The notes under the pieces are model-generated. The model did not search any database. It worked only from the letters and a program-made list of their open reading frames with translations, and was not told the DNA's origin. Below, piece by piece: positions 38,411 through 49,756 of a DNA stretch of 64,000 nucleotides. Source of the stretch: Nitrosomonas marina (lineage in GTDB: Bacteria; Pseudomonadota; Gammaproteobacteria; Burkholderiales; Nitrosomonadaceae); the NCBI RefSeq assembly GCF_900110145.1, contig NZ_FOCP01000010.1, positions 1 through 64,000 on the forward strand, written 5' to 3'. The position numbers were made by a program, and so were the translations under genes. Each line of letters opens with the position of its first letter. Within the stretch, counting starts at the first letter, position 1.

Positions 38411-41400
38411 TCATAAACTGCCAAATCCTCCGCCCCCCGGCGTCTCGATCACTACCGTATCCCCTGCTTCAAGCTGCACACTGGCTGTGGAGCCAAGTTC
38501 TTCGACCACACCATTACTACGCTCCACACAATTGCACCCCAATTTGCCCGGCTCGCCGCCTTTCAACCCGAATGGCGCAATACGTCGGTGATTGGACAGA
38601 ATGGCGGCATGCATGGGTTTGTTGAAACGGACACGCCGAATGACGCCGTCACCACCTTTTTGCTTTCCATTACCGCCCGAGTATTTACGTATTAAAAAGC
38701 TTTCCACTGTGACGGGATAGCGGGACTCAAGTACCTCGGGATCGGTCAATCGCGAGTTGGTCATATGCGTGTGCACGGCGCTCTGGCCGTCGAAATCAGG
38801 TCCTGCACCAGCACCACCGCAAATAGTTTCGTAATACTGGTATTGATCGTTTCCGAAGGTGAAGTTGTTCATCGTACCCTGCGCGGCTGCCATAATGCCA
38901 AGCGCACCGTACAGCGCATCGGTCACACATTGACTGGTTTCTACGTTACCGGCGACTACGGCCGCAGGATATTGTGGATTGAGCATACACCCTTCGGGGG
39001 CGATGATTTCAATCGGCTTCAGGCAGCCTGCATTGAGCGGAATCTCATCATTCACCAGCGTACGAAACACGTATAGAACAGCCGCGCGACACACCGGCAG
39101 CGGTGCGTTGAAATTGTTGGGTCGTTGCGCGGAAGTGCCGTTAAAATCGACCACAGCTTTACGCGACCGCTTATCGATGCGAATAGCCACACAAATGACG
39201 GAACCATCATCCATTTCATAAACAAATTCGCCATCAACAAGCACATCCAGCACTCGGCGTACGATTTCTTCGGCATTGTCTTGCACATGCTGCATGTACG
39301 TTGCAACCACTTCGAGACCGAAATGTTCAACCATGCGTTTGAGTTCAAGCACCCCCTTCTCGTTGGCGGCGATCTGCGCGCCGAGGTCTGCAATATTCTG
39401 CACGGGATTACGTGCCGGATACGGTCCGGCTGTAAGTAGCCTATGAATCTCATTTTGTAACAGCTCGTGATCACGCACGATTTGAATGTTATCAAACAAA
39501 ATGCCCTCTTCTTCAACCGTCTTACTGTCCGATGGCATTGAGCCCGGCGTGATGCCACCCAAATCGGCGTGATGACCGCGCGAAGCGACGAAGAAGATCA
39601 CCTGGCTACGCCGCTTATCAAATACCGGGCTAACGACTGTGACATCCGGCAAATGTGTGCCGCCGTTATATGGCGCATTGATCGCGAACACATCGCCATG
39701 TCGCATGGTCGGGTGACCGGCAATAACCGCCTTGACACTCTCGCCCATGCTCCCCAGATGCACCGGCATATGTGGCGCATTGGCGACCAGATTACCGAAA
39801 CGGTCGAATACGGCGCACGAAAAATCGAGCCGTTCCTTGATATTGACCGACGAAGCCGTATTCGCCAGCGTTGCGCCCATTTGCTCGGCGATAGACATAA
39901 ACAGGTTGTTGAAAATTTCTAGCATCACTGGATCAGCTTTTGTGCCAATACTTTCACGCTGAGGACGCGGTTCATGGCGTGTAAGTAACAGTTCGCCTTG
40001 AATCTGGCGCCGCGCCTGCCAGCCCGGTTCGATGACGACAGTTGCATTGGCATCGCTGATAATCGCCGGGCCTTGAATAAGGTCATCGGCCTGTAGCCGG
40101 CAGCTGGCATATACCGGCGTAGCATGTTGCAGACCGCCACTGATCGTGGTAACCATCTTAATCGGTTGCAGTTTTGAGCGCGAACCAGTTTCTTTATCGG
40201 TACGATTTACTCGAATTTCAGTTGTATCACCGGTCTTGCCGGTTGCTTCCACGGATACCGTCGCTATCACCAGACTACACTGGGGTTGAACAAAACCGAA
40301 GTGACGCTGGTGCAGTTCAGCAAAATCCGTCTGCAGTTGCGCAAGCGGCGCGCACTTGACAGTCAACACCGTATCGGCGCCCTGATAACGCAAACCGATA
40401 TTTTTGATCAGCGAAATGTTAACGGTCGCGATGCCCTGGCTGGCGACTTCGTGCCGCGCTGACTGTGCAAGCTTGTCCAGTGTTTGGCTGATCATTTGCA
40501 GCGTATGCGCATCAAGCGGCTTCTCCACCGTTTCGGTATGAATGGCGGTAATATCGGCAAGTCCCATGCCATAAGCCGACATTACGCCTGCCAGCGGGTG
40601 CAGGATAATGGACTTTATTCCCAGTGCATCGGCGACCTGGCAGACATGCTGCCCCGCCGCGCCACCAAAGCCGTTGAGCGCATAGCAGGAAATGTCGCGA
40701 CCTTTTTCCACGGATATTTTCTTGATCGCGTTAGCCATATTTTCCACGGCAATCTTTAGAAAACCTTCCGCCACCTGTTCGGGCGTGTAATCTCTGCCGC
40801 TTACCGTCGCTACTTCACGAGCCAGTTGGGCGAACTTCTTCCTGACAATATCATCATCCAGCGATACATCGGCATCCGGTCCGAAAATTTTCGGGAAAAA
40901 ATCCGGCTGGATTTTACCAAGCATAACGTTGCAGTCGGTCACCGTCAGCGGTCCGCCGCGACGGTAACACGCAGGCCCCGGATTGGCACCAGCGCTGTCT
41001 GGCCCGACGCGAAAGCGACTGCCGTCATATTGTAGAATTGATCCGCCCCCCGCCGCCACGGTATGAATTGCCATCATCGGTGCACGAATACGCACTCCGG
41101 CCACCTGTCCGTCGTAAATCCGTTCAAAACTGCCATCATAATGGCTTACATCCGTCGATGTGCCGCCCATGTCAAATCCAATCACTCTGCTGAAACCCGC
41201 CGTTGCCGCAGTACGTGCCATGCCGACTACACCACCCGCAGGGCCGGACAAAATGCTGTCCCTGCCCTGAAACCGACCGGCCTGCGTCAGTCCGCCGCTC
41301 GATTGCATGAACATCAATTGCGTATTACCCAGCGTCGCCTCAATTCTGTCGACATATCGACGCAGTATCGGCGATAAATACGCATCCATCACCGCCGTAT

Positions 41401-42046
41401 CGCCGCGCGACACCAGCTTGATCAGCGGGCTGACCTGATGGCTGACGGAAATCTGGGTAAAACCGGTTTTCTCGGCAATCCGTGCTGCAGCCAGTTCATG
41501 CGTATGAAAACGATAACCGTGCATGAATACAATCGCCACTGCGCGGATACCTTGCTGAAAAACGCGAAGCAATTCAGCAGCCAGCGCCGTTTCGTCGAGT
41601 TTTTTGATGACTTGACCATCTGAATCGATCCGCTCATGTGCTTCGATGACCGTTTCATAGAGCATTTCCGGCAGTTCAATATTCAGATCAAACAGCCGCG
41701 GACGGTTCTGGTAGCCGATACGCAAAGCATCGGCAAAACCTTTGGTAATTACCAGTGCGACACGTTCGCCCTTGCGCTCGAGCAGTGCATTGGTCGCGAC
41801 CGTCGTGCCCATTTTGACATGATCGATATCATGTGCCGGAATGGGTTTACCGGATTTGATTTTCATCAGCCGACGAATACCTTCCAGCGACGCATCGGGA
41901 TAGTGCTCCGGGTTTTCAGACAAAAGCTTGCAAGTTGTCAGATCACCTTCTGGGGACAACGCCACAATGTCGGTGAACGTACCACCGCGGTCGATCCAGA
42001 ATTTCCAATTTGCGGGCTTTGTCATGCTGTGCTGAAAATGTTCCAT
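38411..42046 (-). CDS. 5-oxoprolinase / hydantoinase, fused A and B subunits
   Basis: A 1211-residue ATP-dependent enzyme of the HyuA-HyuB family, opening the ring of 5-oxoproline to glutamate. The HyuA half (about 1-690) has [15 protein letters not shown] at the start, [16 protein letters not shown] and [15 protein letters not shown]. The HyuB half (about 710-1205) has [20 protein letters not shown] and [16 protein letters not shown] glycine-rich end ([13 protein letters not shown]) closes it, as in 5-oxoprolinases. Fusion of both halves favours 5-oxoprolinase over bacterial hydantoinase. ATG 42025 is an alternative start. Stands alone. Confidence 0.9.
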   Translation of the reverse strand: MEHFQHSMTKPANWKFWIDRGGTFTDIVALSPEGDLTTCKLLSENPEHYPDASLEGIRRLMKIKSGKPIPAHDIDHVKMGTTVATNALLERKGERVALVITKGFADALRIGYQNRPRLFDLNIELPEMLYETVIEAHERIDSDGQVIKKLDETALAAELLRVFQQGIRAVAIVFMHGYRFHTHELAAARIAEKTGFTQISVSHQVSPLIKLVSRGDTAVMDAYLSPILRRYVDRIEATLGNTQLMFMQSSGGLTQAGRFQGRDSILSGPAGGVVGMARTAATAGFSRVIGFDMGGTSTDVSHYDGSFERIYDGQVAGVRIRAPMMAIHTVAAGGGSILQYDGSRFRVGPDSAGANPGPACYRRGGPLTVTDCNVMLGKIQPDFFPKIFGPDADVSLDDDIVRKKFAQLAREVATVSGRDYTPEQVAEGFLKIAVENMANAIKKISVEKGRDISCYALNGFGGAAGQHVCQVADALGIKSIILHPLAGVMSAYGMGLADITAIHTETVEKPLDAHTLQMISQTLDKLAQSARHEVASQGIATVNISLIKNIGLRYQGADTVLTVKCAPLAQLQTDFAELHQRHFGFVQPQCSLVIATVSVEATGKTGDTTEIRVNRTDKETGSRSKLQPIKMVTTISGGLQHATPVYASCRLQADDLIQGPAIISDANATVVIEPGWQARRQIQGELLLTRHEPRPQRESIGTKADPVMLEIFNNLFMSIAEQMGATLANTASSVNIKERLDFSCAVFDRFGNLVANAPHMPVHLGSMGESVKAVIAGHPTMRHGDVFAINAPYNGGTHLPDVTVVSPVFDKRRSQVIFFVASRGHHADLGGITPGSMPSDSKTVEEEGILFDNIQIVRDHELLQNEIHRLLTAGPYPARNPVQNIADLGAQIAANEKGVLELKRMVEHFGLEVVATYMQHVQDNAEEIVRRVLDVLVDGEFVYEMDDGSVICVAIRIDKRSRKAVVDFNGTSAQRPNNFNAPLPVCRAAVLYVFRTLVNDEIPLNAGCLKPIEIIAPEGCMLNPQYPAAVVAGNVETSQCVTDALYGALGIMAAAQGTMNNFTFGNDQYQYYETICGGAGAGPDFDGQSAVHTHMTNSRLTDPEVLESRYPVTVESFLIRKYSGGNGKQKGGDGVIRRVRFNKPMHAAILSNHRRIAPFGLKGGEPGKLGCNCVERSNGVVEELGSTASVQLEAGDTVVIETPGGGGFGSL

Positions 42047-42442
42047 CAGATATTAAACAAATGTTTCTTGTTACATTGGTAGTGACAGATAAATGTTCTT
42101 CGTTTATCCATCCTGAAAACTGTGCTTGCCTTTGCTGCAGATAGTGATGTATTGACCAGAACCCTTGCAAACCACAATTTCGTATGGCGCCGAATTACCG
42201 ATCAGTTCAATCATTCCTTTGAACTATATAAGGTTTGCGTCTTGATTTGTGAACTCAGATTTTCTGATACGCGTTTTAGCCCCAATACAATTATGACCGT
42301 TTTAGTGTTTGTATGTATCGGCCCTATCGCTTCATACAGCAGTTCTTCCGGCAAAACTGTCGTGGAGCACATAATGCTTCTGATTAATACATATCCTATT
42401 AGGTAACAATGCCTATTATTTCAATCCTGCATAATGGCTAAA
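42047..42442. other. Intergenic region between the 5-oxoprolinase and nucleotidase genes
   Basis: It holds the promoter side of the 5-oxoprolinase gene. A 94-codon GTG-started frame (42122-42406) is not supported: no ribosome site and no motif. Nothing else was seen. Confidence 0.5.
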
Positions 42443-43954
42443 TTATTGGTTTGAATCAGCCAGCGCTTCAATCAACAACTGGCGCATGTCATACGCCAGC
42501 CCTTTTCCTGATTGAATGATGGTGAGATCGGGGTTGCCCGGCTTCAAATATTCCAGCCCTCGCTCCCTGCCGGATGCCAGAAAGTCGTTAATCGCCACGC
42601 GATAGGTTTTTGCCGCATCGACCGGTTTACCGTTGACCAGCCAGACACCGTTCTGTCGTTGTGCGTTGGCGTATTGCAGAAATCCGCCCGAGTTTTTGTT
42701 TGCCAGTCCCTGATCAAGTGTCTTGATTAACAGGCTGCCTTTGATCGTCGCCAATTGCACTTGACCGCCAAATGGCAGGATACGAATGACGTCGTATACG
42801 GTGATTTTTCCCGGCGGCAAATTATCATCAATGCGGATGGCACCGCTGTTATACAGCGACAGTTCGGCATCAGAATATGCCCCCAGCATGCCGACGGCTA
42901 CCAACTGCGTCAGGTTGGTTTGCGAACTGCGCACGCTGAATTCAAGACCATTGAGTGGTTCTGTCGTTTTGGCAATTACTTTTTCCGGTTCAAAGCCCTG
43001 CTGGCGGAAGGCATCAAACGCAATATCCACCCATTGGTCGACGGCTGCTTTTACCGCGGGGTCTTCGTCGAACCGTTCATCGATCGGCACAAACACCGGT
43101 TTAACTTCAGTCTGCCGGGTTTTCGGATCGAAATGCAGATCGATGACGTACACCGAGCGTACATTGGCGTCGCCTTTCAATATGGGCGCGAAACGCCTGC
43201 CGCGCCAGCGCTGGTAATTGATATGCTCGTGCCCGCCAAGTACAAGGCCGATCTGCGGGTTCTGCTGCACCAACGCAACATCGTCGGCTATTGACTGATG
43301 CGTCAGTGCAATAATGAAATCAGCCTGCCCGGTCAGTTGCGTAACCTGCTGATCAGCCACCTTTAGCGGATTGTCATAGCGCACATAATCCGCTTGATTC
43401 GCTGACAACGTCAACCCGAACAGTCCGATTCTGAAAATTTCGTCACTTTTTGGATCGTTTACAGGCACAACCAGATTCTGTAGAACGCCATCATATGATT
43501 GGCCACTTGCATCGAGCACATTGCTCGACACCCAGGTAAATCTCGCTTCTTGCATGCGTTGCCGAAACTGGCTTTCTTTCAAATCGAATTCATGATTGCC
43601 AAATGTGGCGTAGTCCAGTCCGAAACGGTTCAACACATCGACCATTTGCCGTCCTGCCAAACGGTCATTCTGATATTCGGCTGTACCGATCGCGGACGGA
43701 CTGAACAGATCGCCCCCCAGTGTGGTGATGGTATTCGGATTCCGTGCCAGCAGCTGCTGACGCAGCTTTGCCACGCGCGCAATGCCGCCTTCCCTACCGC
43801 CGCTGACCGGCGTGATTTCGTAAATATCGTTGAAATGCAGAATGGTGACATGGATTCTGTCATCTGCTGCGGTTGAACGGTCGGATACTGTGGTGCAGGC
43901 AGAAATAAAAATGATAACGCACACCGACAAAACAACTGATGTCAGCTTCTTCAC
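42443..43954 (-). CDS. 5'-nucleotidase/2',3'-cyclic phosphodiesterase-type lipoprotein
   Basis: A 503-residue UshA-like protein that releases phosphate and nucleosides from nucleotides outside the inner membrane. A GTG start at 43954, with an AGGAGCC site, leads straight into a lipoprotein signal peptide (VIIFISACTT); the ATG at 44059 would add 35 residues. The metallophosphatase domain shows LHFNDIYEITP, GNHEFDLKES and GGHEHINY. The C-terminal nucleotide-binding domain has LYNSGAIRIDDNLPPG. Two-metal hydrolysis is expected. It stands alone. Confidence 0.88.
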   Translation of the reverse strand: MKKLTSVVLSVCVIIFISACTTVSDRSTAADDRIHVTILHFNDIYEITPVSGGREGGIARVAKLRQQLLARNPNTITTLGGDLFSPSAIGTAEYQNDRLAGRQMVDVLNRFGLDYATFGNHEFDLKESQFRQRMQEARFTWVSSNVLDASGQSYDGVLQNLVVPVNDPKSDEIFRIGLFGLTLSANQADYVRYDNPLKVADQQVTQLTGQADFIIALTHQSIADDVALVQQNPQIGLVLGGHEHINYQRWRGRRFAPILKGDANVRSVYVIDLHFDPKTRQTEVKPVFVPIDERFDEDPAVKAAVDQWVDIAFDAFRQQGFEPEKVIAKTTEPLNGLEFSVRSSQTNLTQLVAVGMLGAYSDAELSLYNSGAIRIDDNLPPGKITVYDVIRILPFGGQVQLATIKGSLLIKTLDQGLANKNSGGFLQYANAQRQNGVWLVNGKPVDAAKTYRVAINDFLASGRERGLEYLKPGNPDLTIIQSGKGLAYDMRQLLIEALADSNQ

Positions 43955-44299
43955 GACGGGCTCCTGTGATTTTTCTGTTATACGGCTTAAAAGTGTAGCA
44001 TGCCGTTCAATAATAATGCCTGACATTATCGGAAAACTGACATTGTGATCGTTCAACAACAGTTTTCTTCAAATATTGGCAAATAACTCGATTCGCGAAA
44101 CATAGTTCGAACAGCTGAATGGATCTGTTCAAATTATTTTTATCACCACTACTATGGATTAATTTTGCCTTTCATTGTATTCCTGCTGCTTTATAATTCA
44201 GCCAGTCTTATTCGGGTAATTATGTAATTCACGGTAACTTTTCGGCTGAATAGCATCTAATTTATACGTGGGTATTCAAACAAATCAAAATTACAGACA

Positions 44300-46693
44300 A
44301 TGAAAAAAGCCTTACAATTTTTCCGCTTTGCCGCAGCAGCACTTGCAGGCTGCAGTCTGTTATTAATACTCACCGTATGGCTGCTGATTTACGGCAGCCT
44401 GCCATCTTATGAAGGCAAGAAACACTTTTCTGAGCTTTCAGAAACGGTAATCATTGAACGAGACGCGCTTGGCAGCGTGACGATTACCGGACATAACAGG
44501 TACGACATTGCCATGGCGCTTGGCTATGTACATGCACAGGAACGCTTCTTTGAAATGGATCTGATGCGGCGTCAGGCCGCCGGCGAACTGGCTGATATTT
44601 TCGGTAAAGCCGCGTTACCGCTGGATCTGGAGATCCGTCAATACCGTATGCGCGCACGTGCACGAAAATTTCTGGAACAACTGTCGCCGGATCAACTGGT
44701 ATTGCTTGAAGCTTATCGCGTGGGTGTCAATAATGGGCTTAACGCTCTGACCGTGCGTCCTTATCCATACCTACTGACACGCACACAACCTGTACAGTGG
44801 ACCGAAGAAGACAGCCTGCTGGTTATTTTCTCCATGTTTGTCACTCTGAACGATCCAAACAACAGACGAGAACTTGCTTTATCAACCATGCATGCGGAAC
44901 TGCCTGGCACGCTGTACCGGTTTCTAACCGCGAGCGGCGGAGCATGGGATACGCCGTTAACGGGAAATCCCCTTGAGTGGCCGCCTATACCTTCCGCAGA
45001 CGATTTCGACCTCAGAACAATAAGCACGCCATTACAGGCGAACGTGATTGAATTCGATGAAGCGATACCTGGCAGCAATAATTTTGCTGTTGCCGGAAAT
45101 CTGGCCGCCAAGACCGACGGCGCGGCTCTGGTCGCCAACGATATGCATTTGACACTGCGCGTGCCGAATCTATGGTTCCGAACGCGGCTGCTCTCGGTTG
45201 AAAAAAGCGCGCGCAAACCACACAACCATGCCGATGTAATCGGTATCACCCTGCCTGGTGTACCCGCGGTCGTAATCGGCTCTAACCGCCATATTGCCTG
45301 GAGCTTTACCAACAGTTACGGTGATTTTATCGATTGGGTACGCATCACACTCGACCCTGAAGACAAATCGCGTTACTACGGCGCCACAGGCTGGCAACCC
45401 GTGATGAGTTATCGAGAAATCATTCATGTCCGCGACGCGCCGGCAAAAGAAATCATGGTTCACGAAACCGAATGGGGACCGATCGTCGCACGTGACCATG
45501 ACGGCGTTCCACTGGCGATGGCCTGGACGGCGCTTCAACCGGGTGGCATTAATCTCGATCTGGTCAATTTGGAAAACGCACGTACGGTTGATGATGCTGC
45601 ACAAATCGCCCAACAAACCGGCATGCCGCCACAGAATTTCATTGTCGGAGACAAGCACGGCAATATTCTCTGGACGATAGCCGGACGTATACCAAAACGA
45701 ACCGGAGACTTTGACCCCCGGTTGCCTACTGATTGGTCGAATCCGGAGACAGGTTGGCAGGGATGGCTGAAGCCCGCCGACTATCCGCTGATTCGCAATC
45801 CGGAATCAGGCCGCTTATGGACGGCCAATACACGTACTGTTGATATCGAACAGCTGGCCATTCTTGGCGACGGGGGCTATGATCTTGGTGCGCGCTCCAG
45901 GCAAATACGCGACAGCATTTTTGCACGCGGCCATTTTTCTGCCGATGACTTACTCTCGATTCAGCTCGATTACCGCGCACTACTCTATGTGCGCTGGCAT
46001 GCATTATTGATGGAAACGCTCAATCATAGCGAAAATACCGGACTGGATGCGCAGGTAGAAGATATTTTGAGGAACTGGGACGGACATGCATCCGTTGACT
46101 CAGTTGCTTACAGGATTATTCGCGATTTCCGCCAGGAAGCCATTAAAACCCTGTTGAGTGCCTTTACGGCGGAGATCAGGCAGCGCCACCCGGCGTTTCA
46201 ACTACCTCGCCTGAGCCAGATTGAACATGCCTTCTGGCAGCTTATTGAGAAACAACCTCCGCATCTGTTGCCCAATGCCTACGATAATTGGGACGAGTTT
46301 CTTCTGTCATGCCTGCAGCGCGTTATTTTCCGCTTGCAGCAGGGAGCAGACGATATTACCGCCCGCACATGGGGCGAAGAAAACATGGCGAAGATCAAAC
46401 ATCCATTGAGTCCACACATGCCTGAATGGATCGCAAAATTGCTCGACATGCCCAATGATCCTTTACCCGGCGACATGCACATGCCGCGGATACAGACACC
46501 GAGTTTTGGCGCGTCGCAGCGGTCGGTCGTCGCACCGGGGAAAGAAGAAGTCGGGTATTTTGACATGCCTGGCGGTCAGAGCGGACACCTTCTTTCACCT
46601 TACTACGGTAGCGGGCATACCAACTGGGTAACGGAAAAACCGACACCTTTCATGCCGGGCAAAGCAGAAAAAACCCTCACCCTGACGCCCTGA
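44300..46693 (+). CDS. Penicillin-acylase-family N-terminal nucleophile hydrolase
   Basis: A 797-residue exported amidase precursor. An N-terminal hydrophobic segment (residues 10-31) anchors or exports it. The alpha chain ends before Ser259 in IPGSNNFAVAG, the self-cleavage and catalytic residue of this family; HARTV-type and NRHIAWSFTNSYGDFIDW segments follow in the beta chain. Natural substrates may be acyl-homoserine lactones or other amides; sequence alone cannot tell. It stands alone, with an 8-bp tandem repeat across its stop codon. Confidence 0.88.
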   Translation: MKKALQFFRFAAAALAGCSLLLILTVWLLIYGSLPSYEGKKHFSELSETVIIERDALGSVTITGHNRYDIAMALGYVHAQERFFEMDLMRRQAAGELADIFGKAALPLDLEIRQYRMRARARKFLEQLSPDQLVLLEAYRVGVNNGLNALTVRPYPYLLTRTQPVQWTEEDSLLVIFSMFVTLNDPNNRRELALSTMHAELPGTLYRFLTASGGAWDTPLTGNPLEWPPIPSADDFDLRTISTPLQANVIEFDEAIPGSNNFAVAGNLAAKTDGAALVANDMHLTLRVPNLWFRTRLLSVEKSARKPHNHADVIGITLPGVPAVVIGSNRHIAWSFTNSYGDFIDWVRITLDPEDKSRYYGATGWQPVMSYREIIHVRDAPAKEIMVHETEWGPIVARDHDGVPLAMAWTALQPGGINLDLVNLENARTVDDAAQIAQQTGMPPQNFIVGDKHGNILWTIAGRIPKRTGDFDPRLPTDWSNPETGWQGWLKPADYPLIRNPESGRLWTANTRTVDIEQLAILGDGGYDLGARSRQIRDSIFARGHFSADDLLSIQLDYRALLYVRWHALLMETLNHSENTGLDAQVEDILRNWDGHASVDSVAYRIIRDFRQEAIKTLLSAFTAEIRQRHPAFQLPRLSQIEHAFWQLIEKQPPHLLPNAYDNWDEFLLSCLQRVIFRLQQGADDITARTWGEENMAKIKHPLSPHMPEWIAKLLDMPNDPLPGDMHMPRIQTPSFGASQRSVVAPGKEEVGYFDMPGGQSGHLLSPYYGSGHTNWVTEKPTPFMPGKAEKTLTLTP

Positions 46694-46704
46694 CGCCCTG
46701 ACGC
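46681..46704. repeat. Three tandem copies of an 8-bp unit over a stop codon
   Basis: CCTGACGC is present three times in a row. The stop TGA of the acylase (46691-46693) lies in the second copy. Adding or losing a copy shifts the frame and changes where the protein ends. Confidence 0.85.
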
Positions 46705-46927
46705 TTAAGTTGTTTAAACCTATGAATCCGGATTTCCGGCTGATCAGTAAACAACAGAATATTGTGAAATTGATACAGTGAATGAAGGCTTTATTCCAAT
46801 ATCCTGAGCAGTTCAGGCATGCATCCATTCCTGGTTAATCGGCGTCAATTGTGGGCAAATTCGTACAATTTCCAACTGATGATGAACTTTGAATAAAATG
46901 AACTGTCAAGCGATCATTAAAAAAAGC

Positions 46928-46955
46928 TTGATTTCAAAAAAATGCGGATTATAAT
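46928..46955 (+). promoter_or_regulatory. Sigma-70 promoter of the ornithine decarboxylase unit
   Basis: TTGATT (46928-46933), 16 bases, TATAAT (46950-46955). Transcription should start near 46962, leaving about 115 bases of leader before the decarboxylase, with a small ORF inside. Confidence 0.7.
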
Positions 46956-46988
46956 GCGGCACTTTTCAGTAACGACAAGAGGAAAATC

Positions 46989-47054
46989 ATGATTTCAAAA
47001 CATAGCACTTTTATCTCTATCGAACTTACAACCATACTCATCCCTGTTACGTAG
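46989..47054 (+). CDS. Candidate leader peptide upstream of ornithine decarboxylase (21 codons)
   Basis: ATG 46989 follows AAGAGGAAAATC, a good ribosome site, and the frame stops at TAG 47052-47054, 22 bases before the decarboxylase ATG. The peptide begins MISKHSTFIS and is mostly hydrophobic; it has no Arg or ornithine-like codon run. Polyamine and ornithine genes in other bacteria are controlled by upstream peptides, so a regulatory role is plausible. It could also be chance. Confidence 0.45.
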   Translation: MISKHSTFISIELTTILIPVT

Positions 47055-47076
47055 CTTTCTTAAAAGGAATATACTC

Positions 47077-48264
47077 ATGCTCATACCGATCTCTACCGCT
47101 GCATTTCAGCAGCAGGCCCAACCTGAAGTACTGTTCGACACCCATCCTGAAACCAGCCTGGATTTCAACCATGTACGAGAAAGACTGTCACAGGGTTACG
47201 ACAAGCCATTTTTGCTGGTCGATCTGAATATTGTTCGACAGAAAGCCCGACGATTTCAAGCTGCCATGCCGCGCGTACGACCGCATTATGCAGTCAAGGC
47301 AAATCCTGACCGGCGCGTCTTGCAAGCACTCATTGAAGAGGGCGCGGGATTTGAAATCGCTTCAATAGCCGAGCTCGACTTATTACTTGAGCTGGGCGTG
47401 CCTGCAGCTGAAATTTTTTACAGTAATCCAATGAAATCCCGAGCATATCTGAACTATGCAGCCAGCAAGGGAGTTGAATGGTATGTAATTGACAGTATTG
47501 AGGAATTACAGAAAATAAATAGCGTCAAGGTCGACGCCAAACTGTATCTGCGCATCGACACACCCAATATCGGCAGCGACTGGCCGCTCGCCGGAAAATT
47601 TGGAACGCACCTGGCCGACGTCGCGCACATCATACACGAAGCTGCCCGACTGAAAGCCGATCTTGCCGGTATCACATTTCACGTAGGCTCACAATGCCGC
47701 AATCCTCAAAACTGGCGCGTTGGTATCGAGAGGGCTATCAGTGTATTTGATGAAATGCGCAAAGCAGGCCTTGATCCTCGCTTACTGAATATTGGCGGCG
47801 GCTATCCGGTCCGCCATTTGAAACCGATTCCTTCCATTGAAATCATTGCCTCTGTCGTCAATGAAGCAATTGCCGAATTACCCGAACACATTCAAATCAT
47901 CGCCGAACCCGGCCGCTACCTGGTTTCTGATTCAGCCTACTTTGTTTGTCAGGTTGTGGGCACCGCAACTCGCAGCGAAAAGCGCTGGATGTATTGGGAC
48001 GCGGGCATGTTCGGCGGAATGATTGAAATCACCGAAGGTCTTAATTATGAAATACTGAGCGACCGTTCCGGAAACTGTGTTCCATGGTCTGTTGCAGGAC
48101 CCACGTGCGACTCGGTGGATATCCTGATGCGTGATGTCATGTTGCCTGCCGACATCCAGGAAGGAGACCTGATCTATATTCCCAACACCGGAGCATATAC
48201 AACGGCCTATGCGAGTAATTTCAACGGTTTCCCATTGCCCGACGTGCATGTGGTAAACAGCTAA
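47077..48264 (+). CDS. Ornithine decarboxylase, PLP alanine-racemase-fold type
   Basis: A 395-residue PLP-dependent enzyme that makes putrescine, the first polyamine. PLP binds Lys74 in HYAVKANPD. HVGSQC near 202, NIGGGYP near 239, IIAEPGRYLV near 275 and Cys344-Asp345-xx-Asp348 (GPTCDSVD) are the catalytic and substrate residues of ornithine decarboxylases; diaminopimelate decarboxylases differ in the last motif. The site AAAAGGAATATACTC precedes ATG 47077. A leader peptide and a strong promoter precede it. Confidence 0.9.
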   Translation: MLIPISTAAFQQQAQPEVLFDTHPETSLDFNHVRERLSQGYDKPFLLVDLNIVRQKARRFQAAMPRVRPHYAVKANPDRRVLQALIEEGAGFEIASIAELDLLLELGVPAAEIFYSNPMKSRAYLNYAASKGVEWYVIDSIEELQKINSVKVDAKLYLRIDTPNIGSDWPLAGKFGTHLADVAHIIHEAARLKADLAGITFHVGSQCRNPQNWRVGIERAISVFDEMRKAGLDPRLLNIGGGYPVRHLKPIPSIEIIASVVNEAIAELPEHIQIIAEPGRYLVSDSAYFVCQVVGTATRSEKRWMYWDAGMFGGMIEITEGLNYEILSDRSGNCVPWSVAGPTCDSVDILMRDVMLPADIQEGDLIYIPNTGAYTTAYASNFNGFPLPDVHVVNS

Positions 48265-48285
48265 ATGTGTACATAATCAGCCCTG

Positions 48286-48311
48286 TGTCACTGATTTAGT
48301 GATGTTTTTTT
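48286..48311 (+). terminator. Terminator of the ornithine decarboxylase gene
   Basis: TCACT, loop GATTT, AGTGA, then TG and seven T's (48305-48311). The stem is short, but the T run is clear. It lies about 20 bases past the stop. Confidence 0.6.
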
Positions 48312-48413
48312 CAGCGGCTTCTGGAAACACATCTTGTAACGCAGCCGATCAATATTCCGGTGAAGTAACAGAAATCACAAACCTGCTATTTTCGCCGGAT
48401 TCACCGTAATCAA

Positions 48414-48965
48414 CTACACCGGAGACCGTGTCGGCTTTGCCGGTTTGCGTTCCAGAATCACGAAATGATATTCAAGTGGCAACTCACTGGATGCTTTTTC
48501 GGACGAGAATTGCCGTTCCCGCGACAATTCATGCCACTCATTGCGATCAAAATCAGGGAAGTAAGTATCGCCATCATAGTCACGCCAGATCTCGGTAAGA
48601 TACATGCGCTGCGATAATGCAATAGTCTGCCGGTAAAGTTCTGCACCGCCGATCACAAAACATTCGCAATCATCCGCTGTTTTACCGCTTGAGCTGACAG
48701 TGTTTATTGCTTCATTCAGTGAATGCACAACTATAGTACCATCCGCATGAAAATCTGTCTGTTTTGTCACGACAATATTAATCCGACCGGGTAACGGCCG
48801 GCCAATGGATTCAAAGGTCTTTCGGCCCATAATGATGGCATGTCCCATCGTCAATGACTTGAAATGTTTCAGATCTTCCGGCAAATACCAGGGCAGCGCA
48901 TTGCCTCTTCCAATAACCCGGTTTTTCGACACGGCTGCCAGAATAGATAAACGGGGAGCCTTCAT
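48414..48965 (-). CDS. folA: Dihydrofolate reductase
   Basis: A 183-residue NADPH enzyme that makes tetrahydrofolate. [30 protein letters not shown] has the substrate Asp/Glu pocket (PWYLPEDL). [15 protein letters not shown] and [13 protein letters not shown] are present. The protein is slightly longer than the usual 160-170 residues at its C-terminus. It overlaps thyA by 4 bases (ATGA), so the two are translated together; this pair recycles folate for dTMP synthesis. Confidence 0.96.
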   Translation of the reverse strand: MKAPRLSILAAVSKNRVIGRGNALPWYLPEDLKHFKSLTMGHAIIMGRKTFESIGRPLPGRINIVVTKQTDFHADGTIVVHSLNEAINTVSSSGKTADDCECFVIGGAELYRQTIALSQRMYLTEIWRDYDGDTYFPDFDRNEWHELSRERQFSSEKASSELPLEYHFVILERKPAKPTRSPV

Positions 48966-49756
48966 ATCGCAACGGGCGCCTTGATTGGCGGATGAGGATG
49001 GTAATTCTTCAGCGCAAAATCTTCATATTTGAAATCAAATAGATTATTTACTGACGGATTCAATTGCATCTGGGGCAATGACCTCGGTTTGCGGGTCAAT
49101 TGTTCATGCGTTTGTTCGAGATGATTAAGATATAGATGGGCATCACCGAGTGTATGCACAAATTCGCCTGCCTGTAGTTCACACACCTGGGCGATCATCA
49201 TAGTCAACAAGGCATAAGACGCTATATTAAACGGCACACCCAGAAATACATCCGCGCTTCTTTGATAAAGCTGGCATGACAGTCTTCCATTCACCACATA
49301 AAACTGAAACATGGCATGACATGGTGGCAAGTGCATTTTATCGAGATCGCCTGCATTCCAGGCAGAGACAATCATACGCCGGGAATCGGGAGTATGCCTG
49401 ATTTGACTGATGACCTGCTGGATCTGATCGACAGTTTTTCCATCCGGCCCCGCCCATGCACGCCACTGACGACCATAAATCGGCCCCAAATCGCCATTTT
49501 CATCAGCCCATTCATCCCAAATGGAAACGCCATTCGCATTCAAATAGCGAATATTGGTATCACCATTTAAAAACCACAATAATTCATGAATAATCGATTT
49601 TAAATGGCATTGCTTGGTGGTTACCAGCGGAAAACCGTCATTCAAATCAAAACGCATCTGATAACCGAACACTGAGAGTGTGCCAGTACCAGTACGGTCT
49701 GTTTTTTTATGGCCATGCGCCAGGATATGCTGCATCAATTGAAGATATTGCTGCAT
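48962..49756 (-). CDS. thyA: Thymidylate synthase
   Basis: A 264-residue enzyme converting dUMP to dTMP with methylene-tetrahydrofolate. The catalytic Cys is in [12 protein letters not shown] (near residue 146), with the phosphate-binding [16 protein letters not shown] at the start and [19 protein letters not shown]. Length is exact for the E. coli-like type. The start ATG 49756 has no strong ribosome site. Confidence 0.97.
   Translation of the reverse strand: MQQYLQLMQHILAHGHKKTDRTGTGTLSVFGYQMRFDLNDGFPLVTTKQCHLKSIIHELLWFLNGDTNIRYLNANGVSIWDEWADENGDLGPIYGRQWRAWAGPDGKTVDQIQQVISQIRHTPDSRRMIVSAWNAGDLDKMHLPPCHAMFQFYVVNGRLSCQLYQRSADVFLGVPFNIASYALLTMMIAQVCELQAGEFVHTLGDAHLYLNHLEQTHEQLTRKPRSLPQMQLNPSVNNLFDFKYEDFALKNYHPHPPIKAPVAI

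Noticed and set aside
42122..42406. GTG-started frame of 94 codons
   Set aside because: No ribosome site, no recognisable segment, and it covers the likely promoter of the 5-oxoprolinase gene.
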